DNA from: Crocinitomicaceae bacterium
GTDB lineage: Bacteria > Bacteroidota > Bacteroidia > Flavobacteriales_G > Salibacteraceae
Direction: 5' to 3'
Assembly (NCBI GenBank): GCA_002713215.1
Contig: PAVO01000017.1
Span: 171,519 to 235,518 of the forward strand
DNA length: 64,000 nt
Each line of letters begins with the position of its first letter. The stretch's first letter is position 1. Below, in pieces: positions 54,301 to 62,356 of the stretch. The notes below the pieces were generated by a model, which saw only the letters and a program-made list of their open reading frames with translations, was not told the DNA's origin and did not search any database. The translations under genes and the position numbers were made by a program.

Positions 54301-55686
54301 TCTGCCGGTGCCGAAGTACAGCGTCCGCTGGCAACTGTTGTTATAGGTGGGATGATAACAGCCACTCTATTAACGCTTTTTGTACTTCCTATTTTGTATC
54401 AGTGGGTTGAAAGAAGGGGTGAGAACATTTCTTTTGGAAAGGCACCTGCTCTCGTTACTTTATTATTTGCTTCGCTTTTAGTATTGCCTCAATGGAGCAA
54501 TGCACAGGCATTAGAAGGTAAAAAGGTAACTTCCCTGGATGAGGCGATAAGAATAGGACTGACCAATAATGGTACGGTTAAGGCGGCTAAAACCAATATC
54601 GCTCTTCAACAGATGGCAAAAAAAGGCGCCTTTAACCTGGGAAAAACCGATGCCGGAATTAAATATGGTCAGTACAACAGTTACGTTGATGATTTTGGAT
54701 TTGAGATCAATCAGGAATTTGAGTTCCCAACGGTGTATACCAACCAAAGAAATGTGGTAAAGCAGAAGGTTAGAGGAAGTGAACTGGAACTGGACATGAC
54801 TGAAAACGCTTTGAAATATCATATTCGACGTTCCTGGTACGAATTGGCCTACTTGTTCGAAAAAGAGAAAATGCTGCTGTTCCAGGATAGCATTTACGCT
54901 CGATTTCTTAAAGCAGCTAGTATTCGGTACGAGGTGGAAGCTACTTCCTACTTAGAAAAGGCTACGGCCGAAACCCGGGTCATGGAAATTCAAAACGCCA
55001 TAAAATTGCTCCGTTCCGATATTGAGATAGAAAAACAGGAGCTTCAGATTTTGTTGAACGATAGCGCAGAGTTAGACTTTCAAACCGAAACTCTGTCAGA
55101 AAGGAAGCTTTCTTCACTTGAAAACTCAAGCGAATTAAAGGATAATCCTTCCCTGCAATTGGCTGAGCAGAGGATACTTATTGCTGAGGCGACGAAGTCG
55201 ACCTACAAGTCCAAATTCATGCCCGACCTGTCCATTGGATATTTCAATCAATCCATGACCGGTAACCCGTTTGAGTCTGGCCAGCTCGCTACTTCAGGAG
55301 ATCGCTTCGACGGAGTACAAGCCAAGATTTCAATACCCCTGTTCTTTTGGTCATTCAACGAAGATGTGAAATCAGCCAAATTGAATATGGAAATTGCTCA
55401 AACCGAGGCTTATTACACTAAAAATGTACTTCAGGGTCAATACAAACAGGGTTTTCAACGGGTTATGAAATTTGAAAGTAGTTTGAGTTATTACCGTGAG
55501 AAAGCCGTACCACAGTCTGATTTGATTATCAATAATGCACAGCTAAGTTTCGAGAATGGGGCGATTGGTTACGTGGAGTATTTTCAGAATTTAAACCAGG
55601 CATTGGAAATAAAATTCGATTACCTAAAAACCTTAAATGGCTACAATCAGGCTGTAGTTCATTTAGAATATTTAGTAGGAGAATAG
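51316..55686 (+). CDS. CzcA/CusA-type RND metal pump fused to TolC-like outer-membrane factor
   Basis: 1456 residues from ATG 51316 (MINHIISFSIKNKLFIGLLT, the family start; ATG 51301 adds five). Residues 1 to about 1040 are a complete heavy-metal RND transporter: DKVPLDAVPDITNNQVQVIT, and the proton-relay motif GAIDFGIIVDGAVIIVEST with the Asp/Asp/Glu set of CzcA. After the last helix comes a second hydrophobic segment shaped as a signal peptide (about 1043-1063, LVTLLFASLLVLPQWSNAQA), then a TolC/CzcC-like outer-membrane factor domain (about 1065-1456) with long helices. I infer that the chain is cut after this internal signal to release the outer-membrane part. The substrate is probably a divalent metal or Cu/Ag. 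Confidence 0.93.
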   Translation: MINHIISFSIKNKLFIGLLTIALVAGGVWSFDKVPLDAVPDITNNQVQVITRAPNLGTEDIEQFVTYSVEVAMANLPGITEIRSISRFGLSVVTIVFDDDMGTYLPRQLVAEKLGDVQDQIPAGFGKPFMGPITTGLGEVFQYTLKVDSAYKDRYSLSDLRSYQDWIVGRQMAMVPGVIEINGIGGKIKQYEVAVDPDELKAIGVTLLEVYEALEANNQNTGGAYIEKDHKANFIRGEGLARSLTDIENIVVKNVNGLPIRVKDVAKVGFGNSVRYGALTQDGEGEVVGGLVMMLKGANSNDVIENIKERMAKIQKSLPEGIVISPTLDRSKLISQTTKTVGQNLMEGALIVIFVLVFLLGNWRGGLIVASTIPLSLLFAFILMNYFDVWANLMSLGAIDFGIIVDGAVIIVESTVFLMYNKIKKNINITPQERNNIVQESSSKMMNSAFFGQLIILIVFIPILTLEGVEGKMFKPMALTFIFAMIGVMILCLTYVPMMSSWFIKIGNSSKISWGDKVVHWIENKYEPLLDKILNNGKIVMGFSAVLLLLTFFTFNRMGGEFIPKLNEGDIAMHAILKPGSSLSETIAVTTKVEKVIKGTFPEVEKVVCRIGVAEVPTDPMPMDLADVILIMKPMDQWVSARSQEEFVAKLKARVKEIPGINYEFTQPIEMRFNELLEGVREDIAIKLYGDDLDVLAAKAAEVSQIIAGTPGIGDMHVEATKGLPQMTINYDRKKLAQYGLNVEDLNTLVESGFAGRKAGVIFEGEKRFDLVVRLDKKHRKSIDDLKNLFVVLPGGSQIPLREVADIDYKPGLMQISRDNTNRRIYIGINVRGRDVKSLVEEIKTKLDARLDLPSGYFIRYGGTFENLERATNRLQVVVPMALGLIFILIYFALNSFKQTTMIYMAIPLAAIGGVFSLWVRDMPFSISAGIGFIVLFGIAVLNGLVLISGWNELKSNGISNIRERIKQGTKRRIRPILLTAVTDILGFLPMAISSSAGAEVQRPLATVVIGGMITATLLTLFVLPILYQWVERRGENISFGKAPALVTLLFASLLVLPQWSNAQALEGKKVTSLDEAIRIGLTNNGTVKAAKTNIALQQMAKKGAFNLGKTDAGIKYGQYNSYVDDFGFEINQEFEFPTVYTNQRNVVKQKVRGSELELDMTENALKYHIRRSWYELAYLFEKEKMLLFQDSIYARFLKAASIRYEVEATSYLEKATAETRVMEIQNAIKLLRSDIEIEKQELQILLNDSAELDFQTETLSERKLSSLENSSELKDNPSLQLAEQRILIAEATKSTYKSKFMPDLSIGYFNQSMTGNPFESGQLATSGDRFDGVQAKISIPLFFWSFNEDVKSAKLNMEIAQTEAYYTKNVLQGQYKQGFQRVMKFESSLSYYREKAVPQSDLIINNAQLSFENGAIGYVEYFQNLNQALEIKFDYLKTLNGYNQAVVHLEYLVGE

Positions 55687-55735
55687 ATCAACAGGAGTAA
55701 ACAATAAAGACATTAACAGCATAAAAAGTTAGAAG

Positions 55736-56974
55736 ATGAAAACAATAAACAAAGTACTAATAGCCTTGACCTGCATAAGTTACTTGCTGGCAGGTTGCGG
55801 GCAACACAATCATGATGAACACAGTCATTCAGAGGAACACGGCCATGAGCATGCCGAAGAGGATGGACATAGCCATGCAGAAGGACATCATCACAATGAG
55901 GAACATGTAGTATACTTTTCACAACAGCAATTTGATGCGTTTGAAATTGAGGTAGACACTCTTCCCTTACGGAATTTAAGTTCCTATGTAGAAGCCAATG
56001 GACGATTGGAAGTACCTCCTCAAAATGAGGCCAGCGTAACCACTACCATTGGAGCGAATATTGTTTCCATTGAGGTAATTGAAGGCGATAAAGTGGCTAA
56101 AGGTCAGGTACTCGCAAAGATTAGTCATCCTGACTTAATCGAGCTCCAAACGGATTACATCAACGCGTGGAATCAGTTAAAATTTCTGGAAAAGGATTAT
56201 CAGCGACAAAAGAAACTATATGAGGAAAAAGTGGGTTCCGGTAAAGAATTTCAAAAAACTTCAGCAGACTATTTATCAACCAAGGGTATGGTAAATGGTT
56301 ATGAAGCGCAGCTCAAACTACTTGGATTAAGCATTGATAAACTAAAGGAAAGTGAGGTTTATGAGCAAGTTCTGGTTACAAGTCCCATCAATGGGTACAT
56401 CAGGGCAGTAGAGGTCAAATTAGGACAATATGTTCAACCCCAAAAAGCTCTTTTTGAGGTAGTAAATATCGACCATATTCATGCCGACTTAATGGTTTAT
56501 GAAAAGGATATTTCCAAAGTTAAAGAAGGGCAGAAAGTGAAGTTTTCGGTCGAGTCTGAGAGTGATTCCGAATTGGAAGCAGTTATTTATTCGGTAGGAA
56601 GAGCTTTTGAAGAAGATCCCAAGGCGATACACCTTCATGCAGAAATTGAAAACAAGGAAGGAGTTTTATTACCAGGAATGTACGTTGAAGGGCGAATATT
56701 GACGGACGATGCCATGGTCCTGGCCATTCCGGAAGAGGCGGTAGTACGTGAAGGAGATCAATTCATTGTATTCACTGCTGAAATGCATAAAAACAAGGCG
56801 GATATGCCCGTATGGAAATTTACTCCAATGGAAGTAAGAGTAGGTGTTAAAGATCAGGGTTGGCTGGAAGTGAAACTAGTGTCCCCATTGAAAGAGGGGG
56901 CCCAGTTTGCAATGAACAACGCTTATTACCTGATTTCCGAATTAAAGAAGGAAGAGGCAGAACATAGCCACTAG
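55736..56974 (+). CDS. CzcB/CusB-type periplasmic adaptor lipoprotein
   Basis: 412 residues. Lipobox at Cys21 (SYLLAGC), then a His/Glu-rich metal-binding stretch (HDEHSHSEEHGHEHAEEDGH). The membrane-fusion core follows: barrel-sandwich NEASVTTTIGANIVSIEVIE, GDKVAKGQVLAKISHPDLIE (lipoyl-like half), helical hairpin (about 135-200), VTSPINGYIRAVEVKLGQYV (second half), then beta-barrel and membrane-proximal domains. It links the RND pump to the outer-membrane part, and the His-rich head may hand metal to the pump. It starts 49 bases after the pump gene, in the same operon. Confidence 0.93.
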   Translation: MKTINKVLIALTCISYLLAGCGQHNHDEHSHSEEHGHEHAEEDGHSHAEGHHHNEEHVVYFSQQQFDAFEIEVDTLPLRNLSSYVEANGRLEVPPQNEASVTTTIGANIVSIEVIEGDKVAKGQVLAKISHPDLIELQTDYINAWNQLKFLEKDYQRQKKLYEEKVGSGKEFQKTSADYLSTKGMVNGYEAQLKLLGLSIDKLKESEVYEQVLVTSPINGYIRAVEVKLGQYVQPQKALFEVVNIDHIHADLMVYEKDISKVKEGQKVKFSVESESDSELEAVIYSVGRAFEEDPKAIHLHAEIENKEGVLLPGMYVEGRILTDDAMVLAIPEEAVVREGDQFIVFTAEMHKNKADMPVWKFTPMEVRVGVKDQGWLEVKLVSPLKEGAQFAMNNAYYLISELKKEEAEHSH

Positions 56975-57036
56975 GCCTGCTCTAAGTCGGCTTAGGTCTT
57001 ATTGAGTAATTTTGAACCAAGCTAAAACGCAAAGTT

Positions 57037-57330
57037 ATGAAGCCGTTAGAAGAGTTAGAAATAGAGCATAAGCTAGGTCAATTTAATGGGGGATGGACTC
57101 TAAAAGGTAAATTCATTTCAAGGGAATTTATATTCAAAAACTTTGTCGAAGCATTTTCTTTTATGACGTCAGTTGCTATTGTGGCGGAAAAGAGCAACCA
57201 CCACCCCAATTGGGAAAATGTTTACAATAAAGTAACCATCTCATTGAGTACGCACGATGCTGGCGGTCTTACGCAGCGGGATTTTGATTTAGCGAGGGCC
57301 ATTGATATAGTTGCAAAGGATAAGAATTAA
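57037..57330 (+). CDS. Pterin-4a-carbinolamine dehydratase (PhhB/PCD)
   Basis: 97 residues, the full length of the family. [20 protein letters not shown] and [16 protein letters not shown] are the PCD signature with the catalytic His-His pair and the later His. The enzyme dehydrates 4a-hydroxytetrahydropterin made by aromatic amino-acid hydroxylases; in bacteria without them its role is less clear. It lies 62 bases after the adaptor gene on the same strand but has no evident link to metal efflux. The convergent LamG gene ends three bases away. Confidence 0.93.
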   Translation: MKPLEELEIEHKLGQFNGGWTLKGKFISREFIFKNFVEAFSFMTSVAIVAEKSNHHPNWENVYNKVTISLSTHDAGGLTQRDFDLARAIDIVAKDKN

Positions 57331-57333
57331 ATC

Positions 57334-60300
57334 TTATTTCTTGTAGAGTTTGTACTTAGCTTCATTTACGTGAAGAATGTAGATTCCATGGTCCAGGCTC
57401 GAGAGATCAATACTTAGTTTGGATGTATCAACCATCTTAATCACTGTCACCTTTGATAAATTCTCACCAAGTGTATTATACAATTGAATATTAGCATCTT
57501 CCAAAGCTTCAGATTCCATGAAAATAACACTGGAAGTAGGATTTGGATAGATCTTCATGCTTTTATCCAATTGCAGGTTAAAATCTACGCTAATTACATC
57601 AGAGTACGTTGATTGTCCATCAAAATCTACCTGCTTCAATCGGTAGTAAGATATTCCGCTCAACGGTGATTCATCGGTTCTTTCGTAGGATAGCCGACCT
57701 GAAGAAGTTCCCGCACCCTTTAAGTTTTCCAATCCTTCCCAATTACTTCCGTCAGAAGATCGCTGTACCTCAAAGTAATCGTTATTAATTTCCGATTCGG
57801 TCACCCAGGAAAGTAAAACCGATTCGTTTTGCTTTTGTGCCGAAAACCAGGACAATTCTATGGGTAAGATGTGCCCATTTGAACTTCCCATTATAAATTG
57901 AGTTCCGGTCTGCCCGCCTAGGGTAAGTGTATTTGAGGTTGTATTAAGGGTTGCTGATTCCAGGGTCCAGCTAGCTGTAGAATTGTCAGCTCTCGAGCAC
58001 AATTTAAGGCTGTCTTCATCGGAGGCTGTAACATTTTCGTGTCCATTGTAATTATATTCTACCTGGTATACCAAACTAGAGCTTCCAAACGCTTTAACAC
58101 CATAGTAATGGCTACCAGATACTTCTGTCACCCCAGATGGTGTTGTTGTAACGTTTGGTGCCTCATCAACTCTATACAGGGCTAATAAATCAGCTGTACC
58201 TGAAGTTACATCAACATTCATTTGAGGACCATCGGCATGAGCAAGACTAAGAGAACTGCTACTGGTAACTGAAGTAACATAGCTTGCATTGTCTCCAACC
58301 GGCGCACCTGATAGGCCATAAGTAGGACCGTTAGTAAGCGTTCCGTTCGCGTTCCCTGCATAATCATAAAGTGTACTTCCTGTATTTTCATCAAATCGAT
58401 AATAGGCGATCAGATTGCAATAATTAGCATCAGATGAAGTGACCTTCTTGCACATATTCGCTTGAATCTCAGCAGCTGTAAGTACCTTATTCCAAACCCT
58501 CAATTCATCCAAAGAACCTGTTAAGTTTTCGGTAGAAGCAGGTGAATATCCACCTATGCCTCGTTTATTGGCGTTACTTCCCATTACACTTCCTCCAGAG
58601 TGAGTATGAGTACTTGTTTTATCTAAAACTCCGTTGATGTACATCTTTACTGTAGTGCTTGATTGATCCCAAGTAACAGCAACGTGTGTCCATGTATCTT
58701 CAGCAATAGATGTAGTAGATAAAATTTTCCCACCATCAAACCAAGCACTACCAGTTCCAAGATGAAACCATAGTTTATCGCTCCCACCTCTATTAATATT
58801 TAAGGAGTTTACAAATGATTTAGAAAATATTTCATCATAACTGTCAGAACCACTAGATGAATAATATACCCATGTTTCTATAGTCATTGTAGAGAGCCCT
58901 TCAATATTGTCTCCTATGTCGACAACATCATTTGTTCCATCAAATGTTAAGGCATACCCACTTCCAGGTCTTTCTTGAAGTGTAGTGTTATCAAAACCTG
59001 CAGCATACTCCTTATTAGCCGTTTGTCCACATTTAGAAATTTTATTATTATCCTGATCCAAATCAAAATAGGAAGAATAGGTACTCCAGCTTGTTCCAGA
59101 ATTATCTGCACGGTTAGTCAATTTTGCATCTGATTCAGTTCCTCCGGTTATATTGGTATTACCACTATAATTGTAAGTAATCGAGTGAGTTGGTGAAGTT
59201 CCTCCAACTACAAAAGTTCCATAATAGCGAGTTGATTCTAACGCCCCACTTAAGCTCTCGGTGGTTGAGTTCGGCGCTTCGTTGACTAGATAAACATGGG
59301 CACCATCAGGTGTTCCAGAAAAATTATCAATTTTAAAAGAGCTCCCATCAGAATGTGATTCAGTAACGGAAGTTGAGTTTCCTGAACCATATGAATTAGT
59401 GCTTTCGTCTCCAACCGGTGCACCTGATAGGCTATAAGTAGGACCGTTTATTAATGATCCATTATTATTTCCTGCATAGTCGGTCAATGTGGTTCCAGTA
59501 TTCTCATCACATCGGTAGTAAGATACTAGTTTACAGTATTGTGGGTGAGATGAAGTGACTTTTTTACACATCCAATCTCTAATTTCGGTTTGGGTAAGTA
59601 CTTTATTCCAAACCCTTACTTCATCAAGCTTTCCATCAAAATAGAAATTATTTGATGTATGATATAATCTACCTATATCAAATTTCACTGTACCACTAAG
59701 TTCGGAGGGGGACAGCGTACTTGAATTAGTGGCTTCTAATTCTCCATTAACATAAATCGATTTTCCTGAAGTACTACTATTGGTAACAGCAACATGGTAC
59801 CAGATACTCGTAGAAATAGATCCTCCGCTGAACGAAGTCCAAGAAGTTGTGTTGGAGGTGCTTTGCCAACCAAAATAAATGGCTCCTGAATTAACCTCTA
59901 CCTGCATTCTTTCAGCATAATTACCCCCTTGATCAAAGGATAAAAACCATTGCTTTGATCCTCCATCATAATACATCCAACATTCGAGGGTAAAATCATC
60001 AAGACTACTTGTTATCGAAGACCCAGCATCTATATAATCATTTGTTCCATCAAAATCTAAAGCATACCCACTCCCAGGTCTCTCTTGTAGAACAGCATCA
60101 AATCCACCGGCGTATTCTTGACTCGTTGAAACATTACACTGCGTAATGACATCAGTAGAAGTATTCAGATCGAAGCTGTTGGTCAATTTTGTCCAGCTGG
60201 TGGTCGAGTTTTCAGCTCGGGAAGTTAAAACCGCTTGAGATTCTGATCCTCCTGTAATATTGGTATTACCAGTATAATCATAGGTAACAGTATGGGTAGG

Positions 60301-61266
60301 TGAAGTCCCACCAACGACAAAAGTTCCATAGTACCTTGTAGATTCCAGTGCTCCGCTCAACGATTCAGTTGTAGAATTTGGGGTAGCAGTTACCAAGTAT
60401 ACTTGGGCCCCATCAGGTGTTCCTGTAAAATTGTCAATTTTGAAACTACTGCCATCGGAATGGGTTTCAGTGACGGAGGTGGAGTTTCCACTGCCATAAG
60501 AATACGTGCTTTCATTTCCGATGGCCGCTCCGGAAAGTACATATGCAGGACTATTGGTCAAGGTACCATGGTTGGTTCCTGAAGAATCATAAGCTGTGGA
60601 GCCGGTATTTTCATCAAACTTATAATACGAATTTAAATCGCTGTAATTGGTATGGGAAGAAGTAACCTTACGGCACATCCAATCCCGTATGGTTGTCTGG
60701 CTAAGTCCTTTTTTCCAGATTCTAACCTCATCCATCGTAACATCCGCTACTCCCCACGTATCGTCATTTCTATAGGTGCCAATAGTGGTAATTCGCGACG
60801 CCTGTTCTATCGTTCCATCATAGGATACACTAGACCCTTTTTGTACACCGTTGATATATGCTTTCAGATTGGATCCATCTGCCGTAAAAGCGACATGATA
60901 CCAGGTGTCGGCAGTTGCCGTGTATGAAGTGTTTAGCCAAACCTCTGTATTATCGCTTTCCCGAAGCATAAATTTAAAAACACCCGATTGCATGTCGCAT
61001 ACGAATGAATTAGAAGCATCAGCACTGGTGTAATATTTACATACCAAACCAGCATACGATGCAGCTATGGCAGTAGAGGTAGGTTTAACCCAAAATTCAA
61101 TGGTAAGTTCAGTGGTTAATCCACTTATCGCAGAAGTATACGGAATAGTAACCTTATCATTCGAACCGTCAAAGTCAATGGCGTAACCACTTCCCGGAGA
61201 TTGTGAATAGCCATTTAACAACAGGAATAAGCAGCTTACTGCGGACAGGGATTTAATCAATTTCAT
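57334..61266 (-). CDS. Secreted protein with three LamG repeats and T9SS sorting domain
   Basis: 1310 residues with a signal peptide (MKLIKSLSAVSCLFLLLNGY). Three copies of a ~370-residue unit begin near 24, 393 and 766 with GSGYAxxFDGxND. Each has a LamG/concanavalin-A-like sandwich (LTIEFWVKP, TWYHVAFTADGSNLKAYING, MDEVRIWKKGLSQTTIRDWM) and then a conserved block (RKVTSSHTNYSDLNSYYKFD, STTESLSGALESTRYYGTF). A fibronectin-III-like part (about 1130-1230; LSWVTESEINNDYFEVQRSS) precedes the type A sorting domain (about 1235-1310; MKIYPNPTSSVIFMESEA). LamG folds often bind glycans, so it is likely a surface adhesin or carbohydrate binder. Confidence 0.88.
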   Translation of the reverse strand: MKLIKSLSAVSCLFLLLNGYSQSPGSGYAIDFDGSNDKVTIPYTSAISGLTTELTIEFWVKPTSTAIAASYAGLVCKYYTSADASNSFVCDMQSGVFKFMLRESDNTEVWLNTSYTATADTWYHVAFTADGSNLKAYINGVQKGSSVSYDGTIEQASRITTIGTYRNDDTWGVADVTMDEVRIWKKGLSQTTIRDWMCRKVTSSHTNYSDLNSYYKFDENTGSTAYDSSGTNHGTLTNSPAYVLSGAAIGNESTYSYGSGNSTSVTETHSDGSSFKIDNFTGTPDGAQVYLVTATPNSTTESLSGALESTRYYGTFVVGGTSPTHTVTYDYTGNTNITGGSESQAVLTSRAENSTTSWTKLTNSFDLNTSTDVITQCNVSTSQEYAGGFDAVLQERPGSGYALDFDGTNDYIDAGSSITSSLDDFTLECWMYYDGGSKQWFLSFDQGGNYAERMQVEVNSGAIYFGWQSTSNTTSWTSFSGGSISTSIWYHVAVTNSSTSGKSIYVNGELEATNSSTLSPSELSGTVKFDIGRLYHTSNNFYFDGKLDEVRVWNKVLTQTEIRDWMCKKVTSSHPQYCKLVSYYRCDENTGTTLTDYAGNNNGSLINGPTYSLSGAPVGDESTNSYGSGNSTSVTESHSDGSSFKIDNFSGTPDGAHVYLVNEAPNSTTESLSGALESTRYYGTFVVGGTSPTHSITYNYSGNTNITGGTESDAKLTNRADNSGTSWSTYSSYFDLDQDNNKISKCGQTANKEYAAGFDNTTLQERPGSGYALTFDGTNDVVDIGDNIEGLSTMTIETWVYYSSSGSDSYDEIFSKSFVNSLNINRGGSDKLWFHLGTGSAWFDGGKILSTTSIAEDTWTHVAVTWDQSSTTVKMYINGVLDKTSTHTHSGGSVMGSNANKRGIGGYSPASTENLTGSLDELRVWNKVLTAAEIQANMCKKVTSSDANYCNLIAYYRFDENTGSTLYDYAGNANGTLTNGPTYGLSGAPVGDNASYVTSVTSSSSLSLAHADGPQMNVDVTSGTADLLALYRVDEAPNVTTTPSGVTEVSGSHYYGVKAFGSSSLVYQVEYNYNGHENVTASDEDSLKLCSRADNSTASWTLESATLNTTSNTLTLGGQTGTQFIMGSSNGHILPIELSWFSAQKQNESVLLSWVTESEINNDYFEVQRSSDGSNWEGLENLKGAGTSSGRLSYERTDESPLSGISYYRLKQVDFDGQSTYSDVISVDFNLQLDKSMKIYPNPTSSVIFMESEALEDANIQLYNTLGENLSKVTVIKMVDTSKLSIDLSSLDHGIYILHVNEAKYKLYKK

Positions 61267-61341
61267 AACAATAGTTTTAGGTTTTCTACCTCGAAAAGAA
61301 AACGGTTGAAAAAAAGTGCTAACGAATATAAAGAATATGTT

Positions 61342-61355
61342 AGCGATTAATCGCT
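61342..61355. repeat. 14-bp perfect palindrome upstream of the LamG gene
   Basis: AGCGATTAATCGCT, self-complementary with no spacer, about 76 bases before the start codon of the LamG gene. It could be an operator, or chance. The rest of 61267-61456 shows nothing else clear. Confidence 0.3.
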
Positions 61356-61456
61356 TTAATAAGCTACAATTTGATTAGGTCAACATTACAAATAGATTAC
61401 AACGTTTAGTTCTAATTGAATTCCAATTGACTGGTTCTAATCAAAAGCATACCAAC

Positions 61457-61488
61457 AAAAAAGGCTTTCGAATTCGAAAGCCTTTTTC
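61457..61488 (-). terminator. Rho-independent terminator of the TPR gene
   Basis: A 13-bp stem pairs AAAAAGGCTTTCG (ending 61470) with CGAAAGCCTTTTT (61475-61487) around AATT. A/T runs on both sides let it work in either direction. It lies 23 bases after the stop of the TPR gene. Confidence 0.85.
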
Positions 61489-61510
61489 AATATCATAATG
61501 TATTTAAATA

Positions 61511-62200
61511 CTAATTAGCAGCCAACGTTTGAGCGCGAGCCAGGTATTTTTCCACTTCACGGCCTTCTTTGGTGTCCGGGTAGTTATCTTTAATTTCCTG
61601 GTAAAACCCAACGGCGTCGTTATAGTCACCGAGCGCTTCTGAAACTTTTCCAGCCTTCATTAAGTAAAGGGCCGACGTAAAATCATTGGCATTTTTTTGA
61701 GAAGCCTGCTTGTAATAGTTTAACGCTTCGTCCGGGCTATCCAATTCCATATAAGCATCGCCAATTGCTCCCAAAGCCACAGCACTAATAATTATATCAT
61801 TACCGCTGTAGTTATTTAGGTAATCAATAGCATCTTCATATTCTCCTTTTCGAAGTAAAATAACACCCATGTAGTAATTGGCCATGGCACCCGTTTTGGT
61901 TGCACCGTACTCATCAGCAATTTCTTCAAACCCCATGTAGTTTCCATCTCCGTACATGGCAAGGTCCAATGAGTCTTGATCAAAGTAAGACTGAGCCTTC
62001 CATACTTGTTCGGCAGCTTCTAGTTCCAAAGGTTCAACATACAGTTTGGTATATCCAAAATAACCTCCAACTACCACCAAAATAGCAGCTACCACATAGG
62101 TAATGGTTTGTTTGTTGTTTTCAATAAACTGTTCTGCTTTGTTATAGCTTCCGCCTATATCAACAATTACCTCTTCTTCGTCGTGTTTTTTCTTCGACAT
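61511..62200 (-). CDS. TPR membrane-anchored protein (YfgM-like)
   Basis: 229 residues. A short charged cytoplasmic N-terminus (MSKKKHDEEEVIVDIGG) is followed by one transmembrane helix (about 34-51, TYVVAAILVVVGGYFGYTKL) and a periplasmic TPR domain (about 60-225) with units such as AMANYYMGVILLRKGEYEDA and AIGDAYMELDSPDEALNYYK. Topology and length match YfgM/tol-pal-like TPR proteins that assist envelope protein folding. It sits next to recF, as in other Flavobacteria. It is a single-gene unit ending in a strong hairpin. Confidence 0.85.
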   Translation of the reverse strand: MSKKKHDEEEVIVDIGGSYNKAEQFIENNKQTITYVVAAILVVVGGYFGYTKLYVEPLELEAAEQVWKAQSYFDQDSLDLAMYGDGNYMGFEEIADEYGATKTGAMANYYMGVILLRKGEYEDAIDYLNNYSGNDIIISAVALGAIGDAYMELDSPDEALNYYKQASQKNANDFTSALYLMKAGKVSEALGDYNDAVGFYQEIKDNYPDTKEGREVEKYLARAQTLAAN

Positions 62201-62222
62201 TTTACTCTAAATTTTGAAGCGG

Positions 62223-62230
62223 CAAATATA
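62223..62230 (-). promoter_or_regulatory. Possible -7 box of the TPR gene
   Basis: On the minus strand TATATTTG matches TAnnTTTG, 23 bases before the start codon. No clear -33 element is visible. Confidence 0.35.
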
Positions 62231-62333
62231 CTTTTTTAATCCATTGTTGTGCGACTATAATTAAGCGATGGAAAAAGAAACATGGACCTCATTTTATAAA
62301 GCATACTTTTCAAATGTTAGGGGCTTTAATTTC

Positions 62334-62341
62334 TACTTTTG
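62334..62341 (+). promoter_or_regulatory. Possible -7 box of recF
   Basis: TACTTTTG matches TAnnTTTG exactly and ends 15 bases before the recF ATG. The same octamer occurs before rpsA and before the ABC exporter genes. The -33 element is weak. Confidence 0.4.
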
Positions 62342-62356
62342 GAAGTCTTAATTATT

